From JAFKKS01 sp039808325 (lineage in GTDB: Bacteria; Pseudomonadota; Alphaproteobacteria; Rhizobiales; Xanthobacteraceae), in the NCBI GenBank assembly GCA_039808325.1, contig JBDHSU010000161.1, positions 1-7,773 on the forward strand: a stretch of DNA of 7,773 nucleotides, written 5' to 3'. Positions within the stretch are counted from its first letter, which is position 1; every line of letters starts with the position of its first letter. Below, one piece after another: positions 1-4,952 of this stretch. The notes beneath the pieces were generated by a model that saw only the letters and a program-made list of their open reading frames with translations, had not been told where the DNA came from and did no database searches. The translations under genes and the position numbers were made by a program.

Positions 1-1
1 C

Positions 2-1477
2 GTGCTCGATCTGCCCAAGGGATCGTCGGTCGAGGACACCGACCGGGCACTGCAAATGATGGCGGAGCGGCTCGCCCCGGTGCCGGAAATCGTTTCGTTC
101 CAGACCTATGCCGGCACCGCCGCGCCGTTCGATTTCAACGGTCTGGTGCGGCACTATTATCTGCGCGCGAATCCCGAGCAGGGCGATATCGCGATCAACC
201 TTCTACCGAAGTCTGGGCGCGCGCGCGCGAGCCATGCGATCGCGCTGGAAGTCCGCGAGCGGCTGCACGGCATCGACTTGCCGCAGGGCACCGTGGTGAA
301 GGTGGTGGAGCCGCCCCCGGGTCCGCCGGTGCTGGGCACGCTGCTGGCGGAAATCTACGGTCCCGACCCGGACACAAGGCGTGCGGTGGCCGCCAGGGTG
401 CGTGCGGCGTTCAAGAGCGTACCGTTCATCGTCGATGTCGATGACAGCTATCGCAACCGCCCGCAGCGGGTGCGCGTCGCCATCAACCAGGACAACCTCG
501 AATACTACAAGGTCGAGCAGGCCGACGTGTACGACACCCTGCGCTACCTCTACGGCGGCACGACGGTCGGCTATTCCCAGCGCGGCGGCGGCCGCTACCC
601 GATCGCCATCCGCCTCGCGCTCCCCAAGGCGGGCGCCGTGATGGACGCGCGCGCGCTGACGACGCCGGTGCCCGCCAACGCGCTGCCCGGCGGTCGCGGC
701 GTGGTCGAGCTCGGTGACGTCGTCGGCGTGACGCGCGAGCCGGCGTCCTGGCCGATCTTCCGCCATAACGGCCGTCCCGCCGAAATGGTGATGGCGGAAC
801 TTGCCGGCGCCTATGAAGCGCCGATCTACGGCATGCTGGCGGTGCGCGACGCGATCGAGCGGATCGACTGGGGCAACCTTCCGAAGCCCGAGATCGCGCT
901 GCACGGCCAGCCGGACGACGAGAGCCGCCCGACGCTGCTGTGGGACGGCGAATGGGAGGTGACGTGGGTGACCTTCCGCGACATGGGCGCGGCCTTCATG
1001 GTGGCGATCCTCGGCATTTATATTCTCGTCGTCGCGCAGTTCGGCTCGTTCAAGCTGCCGCTCGTCATCCTGACGCCGATTCCGCTCACCTTCATCGGCA
1101 TCCTGCTCGGCCACTGGCTGTTCGCCGCGCCGTTCACGGCAACGTCGATGATCGGCTTCATCGCGCTCGCCGGCATCATCGTGCGCAACTCGATCCTGCT
1201 GGTGGATTTCATCCGCCACGCGCGCCGGCTTGACCGGCCGCTGATCGATGTGCTGCTGGAGGCGGGCGCGATCCGCTTCAAGCCGATCCTGCTGACCGCG
1301 ATCGCGGCGATGATCGGAGCGGCGGTGATCCTCACCGATCCGATCTTCCAGGGGCTCGCGATCTCGCTTCTGTTCGGTCTCGCATCCTCGACGGCGCTGA
1401 CCGTTCTGGCCATCCCGGCCATTTACGTCGTGCTGCGTGGTGAAGGCGGCGTCCCGCGCGGCGGCAATGCTCAATAA
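2..1477 (+). CDS. RND-superfamily efflux permease, C-terminal half (5' end outside window)
   Basis: This is the C-terminal 491 residues of an inner-membrane, proton-driven RND pump; full-length members run about 1,030-1,080 residues, so roughly half is missing to the left. The first ~320 residues are periplasmic porter/docking sequence (YGGTTVGYSQRGGGRYPI near 183-200). Five hydrophobic segments follow, matching TM8-TM12: about 329-349, 352-375, 381-404, 426-444 and 450-475. TM10 carries the RND signature GIIVRNSILLVDF (391-403). R395 aligns with the proton-relay Lys of AcrB TM10 (K940), and T432 in FKPILLT aligns with AcrB T978. It ends in TAA with no tail, and no periplasmic adaptor or outer-membrane gene follows; these would lie upstream if present. 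The substrate (drug, metal or other) cannot be told from this half. Family call is confident; subfamily is not. The GTG at 2 is only the first in-frame codon, not the real start. Confidence 0.93.
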   Translation: MLDLPKGSSVEDTDRALQMMAERLAPVPEIVSFQTYAGTAAPFDFNGLVRHYYLRANPEQGDIAINLLPKSGRARASHAIALEVRERLHGIDLPQGTVVKVVEPPPGPPVLGTLLAEIYGPDPDTRRAVAARVRAAFKSVPFIVDVDDSYRNRPQRVRVAINQDNLEYYKVEQADVYDTLRYLYGGTTVGYSQRGGGRYPIAIRLALPKAGAVMDARALTTPVPANALPGGRGVVELGDVVGVTREPASWPIFRHNGRPAEMVMAELAGAYEAPIYGMLAVRDAIERIDWGNLPKPEIALHGQPDDESRPTLLWDGEWEVTWVTFRDMGAAFMVAILGIYILVVAQFGSFKLPLVILTPIPLTFIGILLGHWLFAAPFTATSMIGFIALAGIIVRNSILLVDFIRHARRLDRPLIDVLLEAGAIRFKPILLTAIAAMIGAAVILTDPIFQGLAISLLFGLASSTALTVLAIPAIYVVLRGEGGVPRGGNAQ

Positions 1478-1562
1478 GCCGCCCGGTCATTGGGAGCGAC
1501 GGCCGAATCTTATCGAGCCGGTATGCGCGGCAGGAAAAGGATATGCCGTCGCGGAGCGCGTG

Positions 1563-1589
1563 TTCGGCAAGGCTCCGAATTGTTTTCTT
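1563..1589 (+). terminator. Candidate weak Rho-independent terminator after the RND gene
   Basis: TTCGG (1563-1567) pairs with CCGAA (1575-1579) around a 7-nt loop and is followed by the T-rich run TTGTTTTCTT (1580-1589). It lies 85 nt after the RND stop codon, inside the 159-nt gap between two converging genes, where a terminator is expected. The stem is only 5 bp (a flanking G-T wobble could add one), so this is tentative. I see nothing else in this gap. Confidence 0.35.
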
Positions 1590-1636
1590 GCCTACGCCGC
1601 GTGAATGAAAATGATAACGCGTCCGCTCTTGTTCAG

Positions 1637-2470
1637 TCAGTGCGACATGAGGACCGGCACGGTCATCGACGTCAGGATTTCCCGCGTCGCGCCGCCCAGT
1701 ACGAATTCGCGGAAGCGCGAATGACCGTATCCGCCCATGACGATCATGCTCGCCGAGCGGTCCGACACATGCGACAGGATCGCGTTGCCGACGTCGATAT
1801 CGGCGGCGGATAGGGTTTCGATCTCGACGTTCACGTCGTGGCGGGCGAGGTGCGTGGCGATGTCCGCGCCGCGGATCTCCTGTTCGTGTTGCGTCTTCTC
1901 GTTGACGGCGATGAACAGTTCGACCTTGCGCGCCTTCTTCAGCAGCGGCAGGGCGTCGTTGATGGCGCGTGCGGCGGCGCGGCTGCCGTCCCAGCAGCAG
2001 GTGATGTGATCGAGCGTGAGGCCGGCTCGCTGGATGTAGGGCACGACGATGACCGGGCGGCCGGATTCGAACATCGCCCCCTCGATCAGAAGCTCGTTGC
2101 TGGCGCCCTTGTCGGGATCCGACTGCGTGACGACGCTGAGATCGAAGCGCCGTCCCATGCTGGCGAACACGGCCGGCGGGTTGGTCTCGTTCGGCAGGAT
2201 CAGGCGCGACGATGCGGAGAGGCTGCTGCGGCGCGCGGCTTCCTCGAAATGCCGGATGGCCTCGCGCGCCTCCTTCTCCTCGCGGGCAAGGATGTCGGCC
2301 AGCACATCGGGCGGAAAGCCCGGCAGGGTGATGGTGGGGAGGCCGGCATAGGAGCCGAAGGCGACGCCGGCAAGGTGTGCCGCGAACGCCTCCGCCACCG
2401 ATATGGCGTAATTGCGTCCCGCGTCTCGCGCAGGATCGTGCTCGAGGTGGAGGAGGATGTCCCTAATCAT
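1637..2470 (-). CDS. Universal stress protein, tandem UspA domains
   Basis: A 277-residue cytosolic protein, twice the length of a single Usp domain. The N-terminal domain (about 1-140) starts MIRDILLHLEHD and has lost the nucleotide-binding glycines. The C-terminal domain (about 148-277) contains CWDGSRAAARA, the usual conserved Asp-Gly-Ser stretch, and the ATP-binding loop GGYGHSRFREFVLGGATRE (246-264). That loop fits G-x2-G-x9-G, with Gly260 where the textbook motif has Ser/Thr; this GG form is, from memory, common in alphaproteobacterial Usps. Such proteins bind ATP and support survival under energy or oxygen limitation; no enzymatic reaction is assigned. The ATG at 2470 is preceded by GGAGA six bases upstream (2477-2481). 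An FNR/FixK box centred 64.5 nt upstream of the start points to induction at low oxygen. The gene converges on the RND gene and has its own promoter gap of 223 nt. Confidence 0.93.
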   Translation of the reverse strand: MIRDILLHLEHDPARDAGRNYAISVAEAFAAHLAGVAFGSYAGLPTITLPGFPPDVLADILAREEKEAREAIRHFEEAARRSSLSASSRLILPNETNPPAVFASMGRRFDLSVVTQSDPDKGASNELLIEGAMFESGRPVIVVPYIQRAGLTLDHITCCWDGSRAAARAINDALPLLKKARKVELFIAVNEKTQHEQEIRGADIATHLARHDVNVEIETLSAADIDVGNAILSHVSDRSASMIVMGGYGHSRFREFVLGGATREILTSMTVPVLMSH

Positions 2471-2527
2471 GGTTCGTCTCCGGATTTGCCGTCCGCGTCA
2501 CCTGTATCACGGCATCATTCGGGCATG

Positions 2528-2541
2528 TTGACGCATGTCAA
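2528..2541 (-). promoter_or_regulatory. FNR/FixK-type box upstream of the universal stress protein gene
   Basis: TTGACGCATGTCAA has perfect 5-bp arms (TTGAC/GTCAA) and fits TTGAY-N4-RTCAA, the binding site of the FNR/FixK/Anr branch of CRP-family regulators. On the minus strand a -10-like GATACA follows at 2508-2503. It begins at the 20th base after the box, which places the box near -41, the class II activator position. The inferred transcript start near 2494-2496 would leave a leader of about 25 nt carrying the GGAGA ribosome site. Confidence 0.85.
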
Positions 2542-2556
2542 AGCTCATTCTTCCAC

Positions 2557-2580
2557 CGCACCCCGGCCTCGCCGGGTGCG
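2557..2580. repeat. GC-rich hairpin between the 132-aa gene and the stress protein promoter
   Basis: CGCACCCCGGC (2557-2567) pairs with GCCGGGTGCG (2571-2580): a 10-bp stem with one bulged C and a 3-nt loop. Neither strand has a T run after it, so it is not a classic intrinsic terminator. Its position, just upstream of the stress protein's FNR box and downstream of the 132-aa gene on the same strand, suits insulation of the two transcripts. The rest of the 2471-2693 gap shows no other structure I can support. Confidence 0.4.
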
Positions 2581-2693
2581 CGGTCGGAGATAGTATCGGA
2601 GCCCGTGGATCATCGATATCTGCCGCGCCAACGCGTCATGACTGGATGCGGCGCGCGGTCTTTCGAAAGCGACGGCGCTGACCGCAAAGAGGT

Positions 2694-3092
2694 TCAGGAC
2701 GTGCCTTCGACCGCGACGATCATGAACGTGTGGTCGCGCTCGTTGTCGTTGTCGCGCAGCGTCAGATATTCACCGGGCGAGAAAACATGCGCGCCGAAGC
2801 GATAGCCGGCCTCGTCGTCGTCGTCGCGCGTTTTGTCGTAGTCGAAGACCCAGCGCGCGCCTTCGCTGCCGCCGGGCTTGTGCACGAGATGCCCGACCTG
2901 ATCGGCCTCGCCCTGCCAGAACCGCCGCACCCGGCACTGGTCGCGGTGCTCGCGCCAGAGCTTGACGTCGATACGGCCCTGCGCGTCGAGCGGTGCCACG
3001 AGCTCGTAGCCGTGGCGCGTCGAGCCGGCCGGGAACTCTTTCGAGCGCGCGAGATTGAGGCGGATATGCTTGAAGGCGGGGGGCAGCGGCAT
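2694..3092 (-). CDS. Conserved hypothetical protein, 132 aa, function unknown
   Basis: I do not recognise a named domain. The protein begins MPLPPAFKHIRLNLARSKEF, has no signal peptide or membrane segment, and looks soluble and cytosolic. Visible features are one cysteine (C53), an aromatic and basic stretch RVRRFWQGE (54-62), HLVHKPGG (68-75), WVFDYD (81-86), an acidic run DDDDE (90-94), and GAHVFSPGEYLTLRD (100-114) leading into a β-like C-terminus. From memory, similar ~130-residue proteins opening MPLPPAF.HIRLNLARS occur in other rhizobia, so it is probably a real conserved family. The ATG at 3092 has a strong ribosome site, AAGGAG (3105-3100), seven to eight bases upstream. An FNR/FixK box centred 53.5 nt upstream, with a GATACC at the class II -10 position, suggests low-oxygen induction. 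The gene is divergent from the APH/P-loop gene. Confidence 0.85.
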   Translation of the reverse strand: MPLPPAFKHIRLNLARSKEFPAGSTRHGYELVAPLDAQGRIDVKLWREHRDQCRVRRFWQGEADQVGHLVHKPGGSEGARWVFDYDKTRDDDDEAGYRFGAHVFSPGEYLTLRDNDNERDHTFMIVAVEGTS

Positions 3093-3138
3093 GCGGTCTC
3101 TCCTTTGCCCTCAGGTATCGCGCATGGCCGTCGTGTCA

Positions 3139-3152
3139 TTGACCTCGATCAA
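3139..3152. promoter_or_regulatory. FNR/FixK-type box in the divergent promoter region
   Basis: TTGACCTCGATCAA fits TTGAY-N4-RTCAA. It sits in the 113-nt gap between the minus-strand 132-aa gene and the plus-strand APH/P-loop gene. Towards the minus strand, GATACC (3119-3114) begins at the 20th base after the box, the same offset as at the stress protein promoter; the predicted leader is short (about 12-14 nt). Towards the plus strand the box centre is 60.5 nt from the ATG, which also suits a class II promoter, but only a poor -10 (AATGCT, 3175-3180) is seen. It may serve one or both genes. Confidence 0.85.
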
Positions 3153-3193
3153 CGCTTCGGCGTTGCTGTCGCCGAATGCTGTGGCACGATGCG

Positions 3194-3202
3194 AAGGTGA
3201 GG
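3194..3202 (+). promoter_or_regulatory. Ribosome binding site fixing the APH/P-loop start
   Basis: AAGGTGAGG lies 3 to 11 bases before the ATG at 3206. An in-frame ATG at 3176 would add ten residues (MLWHDAKVRR) but has no purine-rich site before it, so the 3206 start is preferred. Confidence 0.6.
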
Positions 3203-3205
3203 CGC

Positions 3206-4792
3206 ATGGATGCGTTGCAGGAGCAGGTGTTCGCGTTTCTCGGTGATCCGGCAACGCATGGCGTGGCGCAGGTCCGCCGCTGCGACACGCATGCCGCCGC
3301 CGTGTTCCTCGCCGGCGACATCGCCTTCAAAGTCAAGCGCGCGGTGCGCTTTCCTTTTCTCGATTATTCGACGCCGGCGAAGCGCCGCGCCGCCTGCCTC
3401 GCCGAACTCGAGGTCAATCGCCGCTTTGCGCCGCAGCTCTATCGACGCGTCGTCGCGATCACGCGTGCGCCCGGCGGCCGCCTCGCCGTCGGCGGCGACG
3501 GCGAGACGGTGGAGTGGGCCGTCGAGATGGCGCGCTTCGACGAGAACGACACGCTCGATCGCATCGCCGCGCGCGGCGCGCTCGATGCGTGCTTGCCCGC
3601 CCGCCTCGCGACGTCCGTCGTCGCCATGCATGCGGCGGCGGAGCGCGTCGGCGCCGCGCCGTGGATCGCCGCGCTCGACGACTATGTCGAGCAGAACACG
3701 GTGGCGTTTCGCGGCCAGGCGGCGCTGTTCGCCACGCCGCGGGTAGCGGAACTCGCGCGCCGCTCGCGCGCGGCGCTACGCCGGCTGCGGCCGCTGCTCG
3801 CCGCCCGCGGGCGGCGCGGTCTCGTCCGCCGCGGCCACGGCGACTTGCATCTCGGCAATATCGTGCTGATCGACGGCGCCCCGGTCGCCTTCGACGCCAT
3901 CGAGTTCGACCCCGTGGTCGCCTCCGGCGACGTGCTCTACGACTTGGCCTTCCTGTTGATGGACCTCGCCGAGCGCGGGCTCGCGGACGCGGCCAACGCG
4001 GTGCTCAACGGCTACTTCGCGGCGTTACGGTGCGACGAGGACTATGACGGGCTTTCGGCGCTGCCGTTCTTCATGTCGCTGCGCGCCGCGATCCGGGCCA
4101 AGGTGACGGCGTCGCGCCTCGCCGAGGCGGCCGCCGCCGAGAAGCCGGCGATCGCCGCCGCGGCCGCACGCTACTTCGCGCTGGCGCTCGATCTACTCGC
4201 GCCCGCGCCGGCCGTCGTCGTCTGCACCGGCGGCCTGTCAGGCACCGGCAAGACCGCCCTGGCGCGGGCTCTTGCGCCGTGCCTGCGGCCGCTGCCCGGC
4301 GCGCTCGTCCTGCGCTCCGACGTCATGCGCAAGGCGATGTTCGGCGTCGGCGAGACCGAGCGGCTGCCGCCGCCGGCCTATGCGTCGGGGGTGTCGGCGC
4401 AGATTTATGGCGCCCTTGCCGACAAGGCCGGGCGCATCGCGCGGGCCGGCGCTTCGGTGATCGTCGACGCCGTCTTCGCCCGTGCCGACGAGCGCGCGGC
4501 GATCGAAAGCGTCGCGCGCGGGGCCGGCGTTGTCTTCTGCGGCCTGTTCCTTACCGCCGACCTCGAGACCCGCTTACGCCGCATCGGCGGGCGCGGCGCG
4601 GACGCCTCCGACGCGGATGCCGCCGTCGCGCGGCAGCAGGAGGATTACGCCGTCGGCGCGATGGCCTGGAACGTCGTCGATGCGTCGGGGACGACGGCGG
4701 CGACGCTTGCTCTCGCCCACGCCTGCCTCGAGGAGAAGGGATTGCTGGTCGAGGGCCCCCCGCCGCGCGGCGCGGCCGGCTGCGGGGGGTGA
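3206..4792 (+). CDS. Two-domain protein: APH-like kinase fused to P-loop kinase/ATPase
   Basis: A 528-residue cytosolic protein in two parts. Residues about 1-330 have the aminoglycoside-phosphotransferase (APH) kinase fold: KVKRAVRFPFLDYST near 35-50 may hold the ATP-binding lysine, HGDLHLGN (211-218) is the catalytic loop with D213 as putative base, and DAIEFDP (230-236) replaces the usual IDF metal-binding motif, as I recall for the COG2187-like group. Residues about 335-528 form a P-loop domain with Walker A GLSGTGKT (343-350, K349/T350) and the later RLRRIGGRG typical of small-molecule kinase or AAA_33 proteins. Proteins with this order are usually annotated 'bifunctional aminoglycoside phosphotransferase/ATP-binding protein'; their substrates are unknown and resistance should not be assumed. 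The gene is divergent from the 132-aa gene and shares its FNR-box gap. Domain calls are confident; role is not. Confidence 0.92.
   Translation: MDALQEQVFAFLGDPATHGVAQVRRCDTHAAAVFLAGDIAFKVKRAVRFPFLDYSTPAKRRAACLAELEVNRRFAPQLYRRVVAITRAPGGRLAVGGDGETVEWAVEMARFDENDTLDRIAARGALDACLPARLATSVVAMHAAAERVGAAPWIAALDDYVEQNTVAFRGQAALFATPRVAELARRSRAALRRLRPLLAARGRRGLVRRGHGDLHLGNIVLIDGAPVAFDAIEFDPVVASGDVLYDLAFLLMDLAERGLADAANAVLNGYFAALRCDEDYDGLSALPFFMSLRAAIRAKVTASRLAEAAAAEKPAIAAAAARYFALALDLLAPAPAVVVCTGGLSGTGKTALARALAPCLRPLPGALVLRSDVMRKAMFGVGETERLPPPAYASGVSAQIYGALADKAGRIARAGASVIVDAVFARADERAAIESVARGAGVVFCGLFLTADLETRLRRIGGRGADASDADAAVARQQEDYAVGAMAWNVVDASGTTAATLALAHACLEEKGLLVEGPPPRGAAGCGG
4756..4789 (+). repeat. GC-rich hairpin at the 3' end of the APH/P-loop gene
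   Basis: CCCCCCGC (4756-4763) pairs perfectly with GCGGGGGG (4782-4789), ending one base before the TGA stop (4790-4792); the 18-nt loop is GC-rich and may fold further. There is no T run afterwards, so it could stabilise the mRNA 3' end or act as a weak terminator, or simply reflect GC-rich coding sequence. Confidence 0.35.
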
Positions 4793-4857
4793 GGAGCCTC
4801 CCGTCCCACCCTCATGAGCGCGGCGGTGTCTGCTCGCGCGAACGACCGCGACGCTCC

Positions 4858-4871
4858 TTGATCCCCGTCAA
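4858..4871 (+). promoter_or_regulatory. phaC: FNR/FixK-type box upstream of phaC
   Basis: TTGATCCCCGTCAA fits TTGAY-N4-RTCAA. The -10-like TGTAAA at 4891-4896 begins at the 20th base after the box, matching the geometry of the two minus-strand promoters. The inferred start near 4903-4906 leaves a leader of about 47-50 nt before the phaC ATG. The 160-nt gap also holds a short possible leader reading frame (4909-4956). Confidence 0.85.
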
Positions 4872-4942
4872 AGCGGTGCGCATCTACGCATGTAAAGGTG
4901 CATCGTTCATGCGGTGTCGGCGCGCTGGCCACGTCCGCGAGC

Positions 4943-4950
4943 GAGGAAGG
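4943..4950 (+). promoter_or_regulatory. phaC: Ribosome binding site fixing the phaC start
   Basis: GAGGAAGG ends two bases before the ATG at 4953. It favours this start over an in-frame GTG at 4914, which would add 13 residues but has no good ribosome site. Confidence 0.7.
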
Positions 4951-4952
4951 CT

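Noticed and set aside
217..229. Alternating GC run that could favour Z-DNA
   Set aside because: It lies in coding sequence (Ala-Arg-Ala codons) in a GC-rich genome, and nothing suggests a separate role.
203..1474. A 423-codon open frame antisense to the RND gene
   Set aside because: The translation is rich in Arg, His, Asp and Gln with no recognisable domain, while the opposite strand encodes a clear RND membrane domain; it is a product of high GC.
1490..1813. A 107-codon plus-strand frame after the RND gene
   Set aside because: It runs into the 3' end of the stress protein gene on the other strand and shows no domain or start signal.
1838..2593. A 251-codon plus-strand frame across the stress protein gene
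   Set aside because: It is antisense to a well-matched tandem Usp protein and has no domain or credible ribosome site.
2655..2685. GCGGTC/GACCGC stem downstream of the 132-aa gene as a terminator
   Set aside because: The stem is only 6 bp with a 19-nt loop, and there is no T run on the minus strand.
2605..2805. A possible 66-residue plus-strand gene after the stress protein promoter
   Set aside because: It overlaps the 3' end of the 132-aa gene on the opposite strand, has no convincing ribosome site and has no recognisable motif.
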